A stretch of 64,000 bases of DNA. Origin: Bacteroidota bacterium. Lineage in GTDB: Bacteria; Bacteroidota; Bacteroidia; Bacteroidales; Lentimicrobiaceae. The translations under genes were made by a program, and so were the position numbers. The stretch is taken from contig JAEZNO010000001.1 of the NCBI GenBank assembly GCA_023441805.1, positions 186,001-250,000 on the forward strand, read 5' to 3'. The stretch's first letter is position 1. Each line of letters begins with the position of its first letter. Below the pieces are notes generated by a model. The model made no database searches. It was not told where the DNA came from and saw only the letters and a list, made by a program, of their open reading frames with translations. Below, piece by piece: positions 55,688-64,000 of this stretch.

Positions 55688-57043
55688 ATGCCTTTGTACG
55701 CTGTGGTAGATGTGGAAACAACCGGAGGTAGTTACCAGAAAGCCAGGCTGACTGACATAGCCGTTTATGTGTTTGACGGTGAGAAGATTATAGATGAATT
55801 CACAACACTGATCAATCCCGAGCAACCAATTCCATACATGATTACACGTCTCACAGGAATTACCGATGAAATGGTTGCCGATGCACCCAAATTTTATGAA
55901 ATCGCTAAAATGATAGTTGAAATAACAGAGGGTGCCATATTTGTGGGGCATAATGTATCATTCGATTATAATTTCATCAGGCATGAGTTTAAAAGTCTGG
56001 GCTTCAACTACAAGCGCCAAACGCTCTGCACTGTCAAAATGAGTAGAAAGATACTTCCCGGTCATTTATCATATAGTCTGGGTAATCTGTGCAGTTCTAT
56101 CGGAATTGAAATCAATAACAGGCACAGGGCTGCAGGTGACGCTTTGGCTACTACATTGCTTTTAAAAAGGCTATTAGAAGTTGATGAAGAGACTATAACC
56201 TCACAAATTCAGGAGGTGCCTCATATTATTAAAGATGTACCTGAGGAAACCGGTGTGTATTACCTTCATGATGAATGTGGAAATATCATTTACGTGGGGA
56301 AGAGCAATAATATGTATGAACGTATTCAACAGCATTTTCGAAATCAGGATACATCAAAGGCTCTCGAGATGAAGAATCGGATAGCCTCAGTATCCTATGA
56401 GGTTACCGGAAGTGAATTACTCGCCTTATTGCTTGAATCGAATGAAATAAAGAAACTCAGACCTCCCTATAACCGGGCACAACGAAGAACTGTATATGCT
56501 TACAGCATCTTTTCCTATAAGAATGAGGATGGATATGTCTGCTTTTATGCTGGATCAGTACTTAATGGGAATATTCCCTTAGCTTCATTTCCATCACATA
56601 AAACAGCTGAGAAGTTCCTCTATACACTTATTGATAAGTATGAGCTTTGTCAGAAACTCTGCGGTTTATACAATACAACATGTGCTTGCTTTCATTACAC
56701 AATCCGACAGTGTAAAGGTGCCTGCATAGGGGAAGAATCTCCTGAAAGCTATAATAAACGAGCTCAGAAGGCAATCAGGGAGATGGGCTTCAAAGACTCT
56801 GATTTCTATATCATTGAAAAAGGCAGGACTTCTGATGAATATTCCGTAGTAAAAATTGAAGGAGGCAGGTATACAGGGTTCGGGTATGTGGATGCATGTT
56901 CAACTGATCCTGAATCACTTGATGGGTGTATAAAGAAATTTGAGGACAACCGGGATACCAGACACATTATTAAATCTTACATTAAAAAGCATCCCGGGTT
57001 GAAGATCATTAAATTCAGGAAAGATGAATATCCTGTCTTTTAA
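55688..57043 (+). CDS. DnaQ-like exonuclease fused to UvrC-type GIY-YIG domain
   Basis: 451 residues. The N-terminal 3'-5' exonuclease has ExoI D8-E10 (VVDVETTGG), ExoII in FVGHNVSFDYNFIRHEF and ExoIII in NRHRAAGDALATTLL. A GIY-YIG domain starts near 192 (ETGVYYLHDECGNIIYVGKSNNMYERI). A C-terminal cysteine-rich part follows (LCGLYNTTCACFHYTIRQCKGAC). This is the known architecture of DnaQ-UvrC-like proteins, such as those of actinobacteria and Bacteroidota. It is likely a DNA repair nuclease; UvrC's own helix-hairpin-helix end is missing. Confidence 0.9.
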   Translation: MPLYAVVDVETTGGSYQKARLTDIAVYVFDGEKIIDEFTTLINPEQPIPYMITRLTGITDEMVADAPKFYEIAKMIVEITEGAIFVGHNVSFDYNFIRHEFKSLGFNYKRQTLCTVKMSRKILPGHLSYSLGNLCSSIGIEINNRHRAAGDALATTLLLKRLLEVDEETITSQIQEVPHIIKDVPEETGVYYLHDECGNIIYVGKSNNMYERIQQHFRNQDTSKALEMKNRIASVSYEVTGSELLALLLESNEIKKLRPPYNRAQRRTVYAYSIFSYKNEDGYVCFYAGSVLNGNIPLASFPSHKTAEKFLYTLIDKYELCQKLCGLYNTTCACFHYTIRQCKGACIGEESPESYNKRAQKAIREMGFKDSDFYIIEKGRTSDEYSVVKIEGGRYTGFGYVDACSTDPESLDGCIKKFEDNRDTRHIIKSYIKKHPGLKIIKFRKDEYPVF

Positions 57044-57075
57044 GGGTTAGCTAATTTTCACCAGTTTAAATTAGG

Positions 57076-57112
57076 AAAAAAAAACAATCCGGCTGTTGCG
57101 GCAGCCGGATTG
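57076..57112 (-). terminator. Rho-independent terminator of the head-GIN gene
   Basis: CAATCCGGCTG (57085-57095) pairs perfectly with CAGCCGGATTG (57102-57112) around a 6-base loop, followed on the minus strand by nine T's. The plus-strand side lacks a T-run, so it serves the minus gene ending at 57145. Confidence 0.88.
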
Positions 57113-57144
57113 GGAAACAGTACTACTTTATTGAACATGATATT

Positions 57145-57870
57145 TTATTGAACATGATAGATAGCTCCGGAACCTGATATGTGTGAATGTACGTCAGGAT
57201 TCCCCTTGTAATAAATCTTTCCACTTCCGCTGATAGTAGCGTCAAGATAATGAGATGCTGAAATTTCACTCTTACCTGATCCACTTATATTAATTTCAAC
57301 TGTTTTACTCAGTAGGCCATAAGCATAAATATCGCCTGAACCTGAGATGTTAAGATTCTGCTCGTCGCAGATTCCTGACATATTAACCTTTCCACTTCCT
57401 GAAATATCAGCCTCCAACCAATATGTATCAAGTTCATGCAAAATAACATTACCGGAACCTGAAATCTTAATATTCATCTGATCAGTAACTATGGGAGTTT
57501 CATTCATAACACTGCCTGAGCCGGAGATGCGTACTGATTCCAGATTTGCAGTAGTAATAAAGATCTTAATAGGCTCAAAGCGTTTAGCAACAACTCCTTT
57601 GGCAAATCTTATTTCAAGCTCACCATGACGAACATCAGTTCTTAAAACATCAAGAATATTGTCCTGTGCGTTGATTGTAATTCCTTCGTCAGTACCTTGA
57701 TAAATATAAACATCTGCGGGAATTGAAAGTGACAAATCCTTGAATGATGAAGTATGCCTGTTTTCGCTAACAACAGGTCCCGACCCTTTGACTACGTCTA
57801 CCCACTCATTTTCGCATGAGCTGAGGAGTAATGTCAATCCTATGATAACTAAGCTAAGTTGTGTGCGCAT
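57145..57870 (-). CDS. Head-GIN (DUF2807) lipoprotein
   Basis: 241 residues. Signal peptide with lipobox-like LLLSSC (C19). The mature part is a stack of strands with recurring SGSG: VRISGSGSVMNE, KISGSGNVILHEL, ADISGSGKVNMSG, NISGSGDIYAYG, NISGSGKSEI, TISGSGKIYYKG, HISGSGAIYHVQ. This is the single-stranded right-handed beta-helix of DUF2807, typically outward-facing in Bacteroidota. Molecular function is unknown. The gene is alone, with its own terminator; the spacer upstream carries the tandem repeat at 58.1-58.3 kb. Confidence 0.88.
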   Translation of the reverse strand: MRTQLSLVIIGLTLLLSSCENEWVDVVKGSGPVVSENRHTSSFKDLSLSIPADVYIYQGTDEGITINAQDNILDVLRTDVRHGELEIRFAKGVVAKRFEPIKIFITTANLESVRISGSGSVMNETPIVTDQMNIKISGSGNVILHELDTYWLEADISGSGKVNMSGICDEQNLNISGSGDIYAYGLLSKTVEINISGSGKSEISASHYLDATISGSGKIYYKGNPDVHSHISGSGAIYHVQ

Positions 57871-58141
57871 GGCTTGTTCAATTAAAGTGATTGTAAATTG
57901 GTGATTAATTACTCCTTATAAAATATTGTGCCAAATTTGTTGCACATATTTACAAGAATAGATATGATCTTATTCCGGAGGCTTCCGGATAACTAGAAAA
58001 TTGAGACTTGTAAACACTTTAGATGAAAAAAAATTATTGCTTAAAAAAATTCTCGTGTACCTAACGCTAATATTTTGGTGAACGGTAATGAACAGTGAAT
58101 TGAACGCTCGGACATATTCGATCATATTTCTAAGTGGAGGA

Positions 58142-58330
58142 AAATCAAACTGTTGTGTGCAAAATTGGACTTAAATCAAGCTGTTGAGCGTAAATTAGGA
58201 ATAGGAATCAGTTCAAGCTGTTGTGCGTAATATGAAAGTAAATCACGCAGTTGTTAACCAGATAAACAGCAATTAGCAGTTGGTAGCAAAATAAACGGCA
58301 AATCAAGCAGATGTTAGCAAAATAAAAAAA
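58142..58330. repeat. Degenerate tandem repeat, six units of about 30 bases
   Basis: The core TCAAGCTGTTG-n3/4-GCAAAAT recurs six times, with core starts at 58145, 58176, 58213, 58243, 58272 and 58303 (spacing 31, 37, 30, 29, 31). The units are diverged, more than half their bases matching by eye. They do not code. The array lies in the 514-base spacer between the M2 peptidase terminator and the head-GIN start; the remaining part (57871-58141) shows nothing else. Confidence 0.6.
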
Positions 58331-58368
58331 AGGAGGTTGAACCACATAAAGTTCAGCCTCCTTTTTTT
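58324..58368 (-). terminator. Rho-independent terminator of the CPBP-cysS-peptidase unit
   Basis: AGGAGGTTGAAC (58331-58342) pairs with GTTCAGCCTCCT (58351-58362), one wobble, around an 8-base loop. T-runs follow on both strands. It lies 16 bases beyond the peptidase stop. Confidence 0.88.
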
Positions 58369-58384
58369 AAAGTCTAAAAAGCGA

Positions 58385-60070
58385 TTACTTTATAAACTGA
58401 TCAGCATAATACTGAGCTGATAATTTACGACCTGTGGCTTTCTCAATCATATCGTTCCACTCATACCTTGCACCTGGTTTGAATACTTTATTCACGAGAT
58501 AATTACCGACTTCCTTATTATTATAGAAGCTTTGGTTCATGAAATCGGTTGAGTGCAGTATTTCGGAAGTAATGTAATAATTCAATTGGGATGCTAATAA
58601 TTCACCAAGCAGGTAATTATGATAGTAACAAGGGAAAGATGCAATGTGTATCTTACTTGCCCAGTCGGGTTCATTTCTTCCTTCCGGTTTCTTTATCATT
58701 TGATATTTTTCAACAATATCCCACCATAGTGCATTCAAATCCTGATCAGGATTTTCGTACATAGCTTTCTCAAAACGGTACATTACCTGGGCCCAGCGAC
58801 TAAAGACAAGCTGCTCAAGTCGAAGGACTTTATAAGCATCAGGGGCAATTTTGTCTGCCTCATCTTTTGATATCAAATTCAGATCATGCATCCACTGAGG
58901 ATTTGATGCCATTCTTCCAAATAGCATAGCTATTGATTCAGTTGTGAATGTATGAGCAGGATTACGCAAAGCAAATGGAAGATCTCTGTCGATGTACTTA
59001 TCATAAACTGCATGTCCGAATTCGTGCATCATTGTGTTCATCCAGTTGTAATTCTGTTTGATATTACAGAGCACTCTTACATCACCCTTATTATCAATAT
59101 CAATGCAGTAGGCATGCTGATTCTTACCGGGTTTTTCGTACAGGTCACTATTTCCCATGATATCGCTGATGTCCATTCCGATTGAAGAGTAATAATCGGC
59201 GGTAAGCTTTTCAATGTTTTGTGAAGTGTAATATTTGTCTAAGTCAACAGTATAAATAGCAGGAGCTTCCTGGAAGAACCTGTTCTGATAATGCCATGGC
59301 ATTAATTGTTCTTTTGGAATATTCAAGCGGGCTGAGAGATATGTATCAATCTCATCCTTGAGTTGAATAAATGAATCACGTGTAAGATTATCCAGTTCAT
59401 CAAATAAGGCACTTATTTCGGCAGGATCCTGTTCGCTGAGTTGCAGACTCATTGAATGATAATTATCGAATCCAAGCTCTTTAGCTATAGTGTTTCTGAG
59501 TTTGACCAACTCAATGATATCATTCGAAACAATTGTGCCTATTTTCTTATGGCCCATCCATGCAGCTTCAAGTTCCTTGCTGTTGGTTGAAGTCTTGAGT
59601 ACTTCTTCTACTTCATTGTCACTAAGCTTTTTACCATTAACTTCAGCACGGAAATTGGAATATTTTTTCTCTATGTCAATTTCCATTTTGATTTTGCGGG
59701 CAAGCAAAGTAGTGTCAATCTGGTTACCTAAATAGGCATAGTAGAGCACATCGAGCTCACGCTTTAACAAGGTGTCCTGAATGTTGCCTTCGTTTTTGAA
59801 TTTCTTTAACAGTTCAAATTCTTCTTTATTTGTGTAGTAATTATTCAGTTCAACATTGTACTTTTCAGCAAGAGCATAATCTTCATCCTTGCCGGTGATT
59901 GATGCATTCCAATAAGCTGTATAAGCTTTGGTCTGCAATGGTGAGATAGTCGACTCATACTTTTGTATGAAATCTCTGAATTCAGCTTCCATGTTTGCTT
60001 TCTTTTGTGTACAACCTGCCAGCAGAGCGATTACAGCAATTGGCAGTACTATTCTAACTAATCTTTTCAT
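58385..60070 (-). CDS. M2-type (ACE-like) metallopeptidase lipoprotein
   Basis: 561 residues. Signal peptide with lipobox (ALLAGC, C20). The zinc motif is H349-E-x-x-H353 in MMHEFGHAVYDKY, with third ligand E378 in TTESIAMLFGRM. The helical surround and WDIVEKYQ, FASFPCYYHNYLLGEL-like segments are those of the M2 family (angiotensin-converting-enzyme-like dipeptidyl carboxypeptidases), with M3 as the next alternative. It is anchored in the envelope and may trim peptides. It starts 16 bases after cysS, so it is cotranscribed with it. Confidence 0.85.
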   Translation of the reverse strand: MKRLVRIVLPIAVIALLAGCTQKKANMEAEFRDFIQKYESTISPLQTKAYTAYWNASITGKDEDYALAEKYNVELNNYYTNKEEFELLKKFKNEGNIQDTLLKRELDVLYYAYLGNQIDTTLLARKIKMEIDIEKKYSNFRAEVNGKKLSDNEVEEVLKTSTNSKELEAAWMGHKKIGTIVSNDIIELVKLRNTIAKELGFDNYHSMSLQLSEQDPAEISALFDELDNLTRDSFIQLKDEIDTYLSARLNIPKEQLMPWHYQNRFFQEAPAIYTVDLDKYYTSQNIEKLTADYYSSIGMDISDIMGNSDLYEKPGKNQHAYCIDIDNKGDVRVLCNIKQNYNWMNTMMHEFGHAVYDKYIDRDLPFALRNPAHTFTTESIAMLFGRMASNPQWMHDLNLISKDEADKIAPDAYKVLRLEQLVFSRWAQVMYRFEKAMYENPDQDLNALWWDIVEKYQMIKKPEGRNEPDWASKIHIASFPCYYHNYLLGELLASQLNYYITSEILHSTDFMNQSFYNNKEVGNYLVNKVFKPGARYEWNDMIEKATGRKLSAQYYADQFIK

Positions 60071-60086
60071 AAATGGTTGTGTTTGA

Positions 60087-61559
60087 TTACTTATCTATTT
60101 CCCACGAAGTGCCTTCGCGTGTATCTTTTAATGTAATTCCCATATTCTGTAGTTCATTTCTGATCTTGTCGGATGTTGCAAAATCCTTTGATGCTCTGGC
60201 GTTTTTTCTCAAATCAATGATTAAGTTCATCAACCCATCTAATATTTCATCACCCGTTGATTCAGCGGTTTCTTCTTTAAGCCCGAGTATATCAGTAACG
60301 AAAACTACAAACAATTCTTTCAGTTTAGCAATATCTTCAGCAGTCAGGCTTTCCAGATTATTATGAACAGAATTAATAATACGTACACCTTCAAAGAGAT
60401 TGGCAATTACAATCGGACTGTTAAAGTCATCATTCATTGCATCATAGCAACTTTGGCGCAGTTGATCAATGTTTGAGTCTGATTTCACTCCTGGTTTAAG
60501 CTGATCAATCAAAGCATATGCTTTCATCAGTCGGTCAAGGCCTTTCTCGGCTGCCTGTAATGCTTCGTTTGAGAAATCAAGGGTGCTTCTGTAATGAGCC
60601 TGCAGTATGAAGAAACGAATTGTCATTGGTGAGTATGGCTTTGCGAGAACCTTGTGCTCACCGGCAAACAACTCCTTAAGGGTGATGAAATTGCCTAGCG
60701 ACTTACCCATTTTCTGCCCGTTAATAGTGACCATATTATTATGCATCCAATATCTGACGGGTTCCTCACTGTTTGCTGAAACACTTTGCGCTATCTCTGA
60801 TTCATGGTGTGGGAAGAGTAAATCCATTCCACCTCCATGAATATCAAATGGACTTCCAAGGTATCGTGAACTCATTGCAGAACATTCAAGATGCCACCCG
60901 GGGAAACCATCACTCCATGGAGAAGGCCATCGCATAATATGCTCCGGCTGGGCTTTTTTCCATAGTGCAAAATCAAAGGAATTCTGTTTTTCTTCCTGTC
61001 CTTCAAGCTCACGGGTATTGGCCATTAAATCATCAAGCACACGTCCTGATAATTTTCCATAATGGTGTTCCTTATTGTACTTTGCAACATCAAAGTACAC
61101 CGAACCATTTTTTACATACCCAAACCCATTTTTGAGTATCTGCTCAATAAGCTGAATTTGCTCAATGATATGTCCTGAAGCATGTGGTTCTATGCTGGGT
61201 CGTAAAACATTAAGGGCATCCATATCTTCATGGTAGCGGTTAGTGTAATAATTAACCACTTCCATTGGCTCAAGCTGATCGAGTTTGGCTTTCTTACCTA
61301 TCTTATCCTCTCCTTCATCAGCATCATTTTCAAGGTGACCTACATCTGTAATATTCCTCACATATCTGACTTTATATCCGATGTGTTTCAGATAACGGAA
61401 AACCAGGTCAAAGGTGATTGCCGGCCTTGCATGCCCTAAATGTGCATCACCGTATACGGTTGGACCGCAAACATACAATCCGACAAAAGGTGGGTGCAAT
61501 GGCTCAAATACTTCCTTTGCTCGTGTAAGAGTGTTGTATATCAGAACTTTGTTTTCCAT
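60087..61559 (-). CDS. cysS: Cysteinyl-tRNA synthetase
   Basis: 490 residues from the ATG at 61559 (a TTG three codons earlier is less likely, because the -7 box is too close to it). Class I motifs: HLGHARPA (HIGH) and KMGKSLGN (KMSKS). Zinc ligands are in VCGPTVYGD, HLECSAMS and FPHHESEIAQS. A C-terminal DALR-like helical domain and short tail follow. It charges tRNA-Cys. Located between the CPBP protease gene (79 bases) and the M2 peptidase gene (16 bases). Confidence 0.95.
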   Translation of the reverse strand: MENKVLIYNTLTRAKEVFEPLHPPFVGLYVCGPTVYGDAHLGHARPAITFDLVFRYLKHIGYKVRYVRNITDVGHLENDADEGEDKIGKKAKLDQLEPMEVVNYYTNRYHEDMDALNVLRPSIEPHASGHIIEQIQLIEQILKNGFGYVKNGSVYFDVAKYNKEHHYGKLSGRVLDDLMANTRELEGQEEKQNSFDFALWKKAQPEHIMRWPSPWSDGFPGWHLECSAMSSRYLGSPFDIHGGGMDLLFPHHESEIAQSVSANSEEPVRYWMHNNMVTINGQKMGKSLGNFITLKELFAGEHKVLAKPYSPMTIRFFILQAHYRSTLDFSNEALQAAEKGLDRLMKAYALIDQLKPGVKSDSNIDQLRQSCYDAMNDDFNSPIVIANLFEGVRIINSVHNNLESLTAEDIAKLKELFVVFVTDILGLKEETAESTGDEILDGLMNLIIDLRKNARASKDFATSDKIRNELQNMGITLKDTREGTSWEIDK

Positions 61560-61576
61560 AGTAATCAATTAATTGG

Positions 61577-61584
61577 CAAAAATA
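61577..61584 (-). promoter_or_regulatory. Bacteroidota -7 element for cysS
   Basis: On the minus strand TATTTTTG matches TAnnTTTG, 17 bases before the chosen cysS ATG. The -33 element is not clear. Confidence 0.4.
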
Positions 61585-61647
61585 AGATTTTATTGCTTTT
61601 GGCTTAAGTACATATCTAAACAGCTAAATCATTCATTAGCAACTGAT

Positions 61648-62592
61648 TTATGACCTATCATAGTTATGCTCATCAATTTCAGGTGCCGGGAACAATTGAT
61701 CTGTCCTCCTTGTCAAATAAAAGAAATAGCCAATCAGCGCTGTTAAAACAATCGAACCAATTATCAGGATTGGTGAATCAACCTGCCCGAATTCTTCAGG
61801 TGTTTTCGTGATCATCTGGTTTGAATTTAGATATGTGATCACTACCACTGTACCATTGTTAATGAAATGCGCAATCATTGGCACCCAGATTGAACCACTC
61901 CAGATAAACAAATAGCCAAAAGCCAGTCCTAGAAACATTCTTGGCAGAAATCCGTAAAACTGCAGATGAAAAGCACTAAAAAGAATTGCAGAAACCCACA
62001 CTGCAAGATGTATGTTCTTGAACATTCCTTTGAATATCCGTATCAAAACTGATCTGAAAAGCAGCTCTTCACCAATTGCCGGTAACAATACTATCATGAA
62101 GATATTGATGGTAATTGAAAGCGGGTCATTAAATGAAAGTATCCATTGAACAAGCTCATTTGCCTTATCTTCAGAGGTGCGCATCCATTCTTCAATTACC
62201 TGATATTTTTCGGGTAACTGCATGCTTTCATTAACTTCCATCAGGATGCTCACTATCGGGCTCATTGCTATTATTAGCATTAGAGTGATAAAGATATGGT
62301 ACCCTTTAGGAATATTAAAACCCAGATATGATCTAACATTATTTTCCGTAAAGAATGCTAAAGCCAGCGGAGGTAGAATAAAAATTCCTATTTGATTTAA
62401 GATCTGCATGATCCTGATAAATCCGATATTTAACATTAAATCGGGACTCATCAATGCTTCTTTGCCAATAAGTAGTATAGTCACCAGGTAGGCAACTCCA
62501 ACTGATAGTGATGCTCCCAGAATGATAAGTCCGATGAGTAATAGTAATCTGCTTCCATTAGAAATACCGGGGAATAGTTTAAAAGTGCCCAT
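61648..62592 (-). CDS. CPBP intramembrane metalloprotease
   Basis: 314 residues, about eight membrane segments. CPBP (CAAX-like) motifs are in order: motif 1 in GEELLFRSVLIRIF (two glutamates and the arginine), motif 2 in FSAFHLQFYGFLPR (catalytic histidine), motif 3 in AHFINNGTVVV (HxxxN). Such proteases sit in the inner membrane; substrates are unknown in bacteria outside bacteriocin systems. It precedes cysS on the same strand by 79 bases. No bacteriocin gene lies nearby. Confidence 0.9.
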   Translation of the reverse strand: MGTFKLFPGISNGSRLLLLIGLIILGASLSVGVAYLVTILLIGKEALMSPDLMLNIGFIRIMQILNQIGIFILPPLALAFFTENNVRSYLGFNIPKGYHIFITLMLIIAMSPIVSILMEVNESMQLPEKYQVIEEWMRTSEDKANELVQWILSFNDPLSITINIFMIVLLPAIGEELLFRSVLIRIFKGMFKNIHLAVWVSAILFSAFHLQFYGFLPRMFLGLAFGYLFIWSGSIWVPMIAHFINNGTVVVITYLNSNQMITKTPEEFGQVDSPILIIGSIVLTALIGYFFYLTRRTDQLFPAPEIDEHNYDRS

Positions 62593-62676
62593 AGTAGAAG
62601 GTTAACACTGTAAAATTAGTTAAATAAGAACAATCTGAGAGTGTTTGCCGTTTAGTTTTAGCCTGATATGTTCTAT

Positions 62677-63336
62677 ATGAAAAGATTTCTAAAGGAAAAT
62701 GGCCTATCTATTGTCTTCTTTCTTTTATTTCTTATAACTATATTAGGACAGGCATTCACAGGATATCATGAATTGATTAAAGAGATTAATGAAAAGGAAC
62801 CGGCATTTACATTAACATTTAGTCAGTATCTTTCATCAGGCCACTTCTTTCAGGCTACATTTGAGAATTGGGAGAGTGAATTTCTTCAAATGGCATTGTT
62901 TGTTATACTGGCAATCTCTTTAAAGCAAAAAGGATCATCTGAATCCAAGAAACTCGAAGGAAACAATAAAGTTGATAAAGAGCCTAATTCCAAAAAGAAA
63001 GATGCCCCATGGCCTGTGAAAAAAGGTGGTTTCATTTTAAGACTTTATGAGAATTCACTAAGTATCTCATTGCTCATACTATTTATTCTTTCCTGGTTAC
63101 TACATCTCTATGGAAGTCTAAGAGATGAAAATCTCATGAGAGTGCTAAATCATGAACCAACTATAAATACTATGAAATATCTCACTGAAAGCAGATTTTG
63201 GTTTGAATCATTCCAAAACTGGCAAAGTGAATTCCTTTCTGTCTTCGCAATAGTTGTCTTATCTATATTCCTGCGACAGAAAGGATCACCGCAATCAAAG
63301 CCTGTTGATGCTCCATATGATGAGACAGGTGAGTAA
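62677..63336 (+). CDS. DUF6766 family membrane protein
   Basis: 219 residues from the second ATG (62677), which puts the basic MKRFLKENGLS at the N-terminus; the ATG at 62668 is possible. Two matching halves: each has a membrane helix (LSIVFFLLFLITILGQ; LSISLLILFILSWLL), a polar loop, a second helix pair with the shared signature F-x-NW(E/Q)SEFL (residues around 70 and 185) and a RQKG/KQKGS end. This internal duplication is the DUF6766 pattern as I recall it. Function unknown; inner membrane. Confidence 0.78.
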   Translation: MKRFLKENGLSIVFFLLFLITILGQAFTGYHELIKEINEKEPAFTLTFSQYLSSGHFFQATFENWESEFLQMALFVILAISLKQKGSSESKKLEGNNKVDKEPNSKKKDAPWPVKKGGFILRLYENSLSISLLILFILSWLLHLYGSLRDENLMRVLNHEPTINTMKYLTESRFWFESFQNWQSEFLSVFAIVVLSIFLRQKGSPQSKPVDAPYDETGE

Positions 63337-63374
63337 TAATTAATTGAAGCAAGCATTCAAGGCAGAGTATTAAA

Positions 63375-64000
63375 ATGAAGAATTCAGTAAAGCAATATCT
63401 GTTAGCAGGATTTCCCTTTATTGTTATCGGACTTCTTTTGAATCCCTGGCTGGTAAGCTGGTTATTTAATGCAAATTATACTACCACAATATTTGGCGGG
63501 ATATTATTCATCTCTATATTACTAATTGTAATAGGCTGGGGGATTATCTTTAAAAAGCAGAAATTCTTGTCATGGTTGCTAAGAAAATATAAAGGGGTTG
63601 CCCTGATATTATTAAATTTAATAGTACTCTTTGGTCTCATCAATTTCATTGCAGCAATAATTCTTTTCATCCCAATAAAGCTTCATGATGGAAAATCGGA
63701 GAATCATAACCATATAAATGATTTTGATGACTCACCAGCCAGTTGGGACGATTATAATGTTGGTTTAGAAGGTATTAGATTCGATCAGAAAGTGAATAGC
63801 TATAATGTAGAATCTTTGATCAACGGGGCTGTCTGGGTGTTTGGAGGCTCAACAACTTTCGGACATGGAGTTAAAGATGATGAAACTATAACAGCTTATT
63901 TGAACAGGCTTGATACTTCAAATACCTATTTAAACTTTGGGGGTCATGATTTTAATCAATCAAATGAAATTGATAAGTTACTTTCATTACTTAAAATGGG
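63375..64000 (+). CDS. Membrane-anchored SGNH-hydrolase-like protein (3' partial)
   Basis: At least 208 residues; the frame is open to the end of the window. Starts MKNSVKQYLLAGFPFIVIGLLLNPWL. Three membrane segments (about 8-26, 42-60, 77-96) are followed by a polar region and VWVFGGSTTFGHGVKDDETITAYLNRL. The GGST-x-x-GxG-x-D-x(2)-T pattern resembles the first block of SGNH/GDSL-type hydrolases found in Bacteroidota membrane proteins, where the serine is the nucleophile. The remaining SGNH blocks would lie beyond the window. It follows the DUF6766 gene by 38 bases. Confidence 0.72.
   Translation, partial: MKNSVKQYLLAGFPFIVIGLLLNPWLVSWLFNANYTTTIFGGILFISILLIVIGWGIIFKKQKFLSWLLRKYKGVALILLNLIVLFGLINFIAAIILFIPIKLHDGKSENHNHINDFDDSPASWDDYNVGLEGIRFDQKVNSYNVESLINGAVWVFGGSTTFGHGVKDDETITAYLNRLDTSNTYLNFGGHDFNQSNEIDKLLSLLKM

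Noticed and set aside
58142..58330. CRISPR array
   Set aside because: Units are diverged and adjacent, without conserved repeats and unique spacers, and there are no cas genes.
1..64000. tRNA, rRNA, insertion sequences, prophage or integrase genes
   Set aside because: None could be recognised on either strand by eye; a tRNA or covariance search would be needed to exclude small RNAs.

Overview
The window comes from a low-GC member of the Bacteroidota, most likely an anaerobic, fermenting member of the Bacteroidales/Marinilabiliales type. The main evidence is a complete sprA (the giant outer-membrane translocon of type IX secretion), many Bacteroidota-restricted families (DUF4837, DUF6340, head-GIN/DUF2807, PorT-like barrels, a beta-flower repeat protein), promoters of the TTTG-N19-TAnnTTTG type, and generally weak Shine-Dalgarno sequences. 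No rRNA, tRNA, insertion sequence, integrase, phage gene or CRISPR array was found.

Layout. 1-2.4 kb is very AT-rich and looks acquired: a vWA-like gene cut by the left edge, convergent to a PmeII/EcoO109I-like restriction enzyme gene overlapping its DNA methyltransferase. 2.8-5.3 kb holds a secreted six-repeat beta-flower protein and a two-gene operon (a vWA protein and a Cys4/winged-helix-like protein) that is visibly GC-richer than its surroundings. 5.5-17.5 kb carries small accessory genes, an autoregulated ArsR/SRPBCC pair with two clear operators, acetyl-CoA synthetase, lipoproteins, Ogt and a soluble PAS kinase/response regulator pair. 17.5-24.4 kb is a short-chain acyl-CoA module: butyrate kinase and phosphotransbutyrylase on the minus strand, then (after lnt) acyl-CoA dehydrogenase, EtfB and EtfA on the plus strand. 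24.4-36.5 kb holds purN, tyrS and an NAD-dependent epimerase, plus envelope genes: two lytic transglycosylases (MltF- and MltD-like), lipoproteins and two neighbouring TonB-type energy transducers. 36.6-45 kb is ruvA-sprA-gcvH. 45-50 kb holds a barrel protein, mdh, a sirtuin, an FKBP lipoprotein, recX and prfB, the last with a programmed +1 frameshift. 50.3-54.9 kb is a methylmalonyl-CoA epimerase plus sodium-pumping decarboxylase operon whose gamma subunit is fused to a lamin-tail domain. 55-64 kb carries udk, a DnaQ/GIY-YIG fusion, a head-GIN lipoprotein, a non-coding tandem repeat, an M2-type peptidase, cysS, a CPBP protease and two membrane proteins, the last cut by the right edge.

The genes suggest a metabolism of acyl-CoA reduction through Etf, ATP recovery through butyrate kinase, and sodium-gradient generation by methylmalonyl-CoA decarboxylation to propionyl-CoA. 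The cell envelope has TonB-energised import and type IX secretion. The least explained items are the vWA + Cys4/wHTH gene pair, the roughly 30-nt degenerate tandem repeat at 58.1-58.3 kb, terminator-like hairpins standing in front of acs and the DUF6340 gene, and a 50-residue membrane protein at 7.4 kb.
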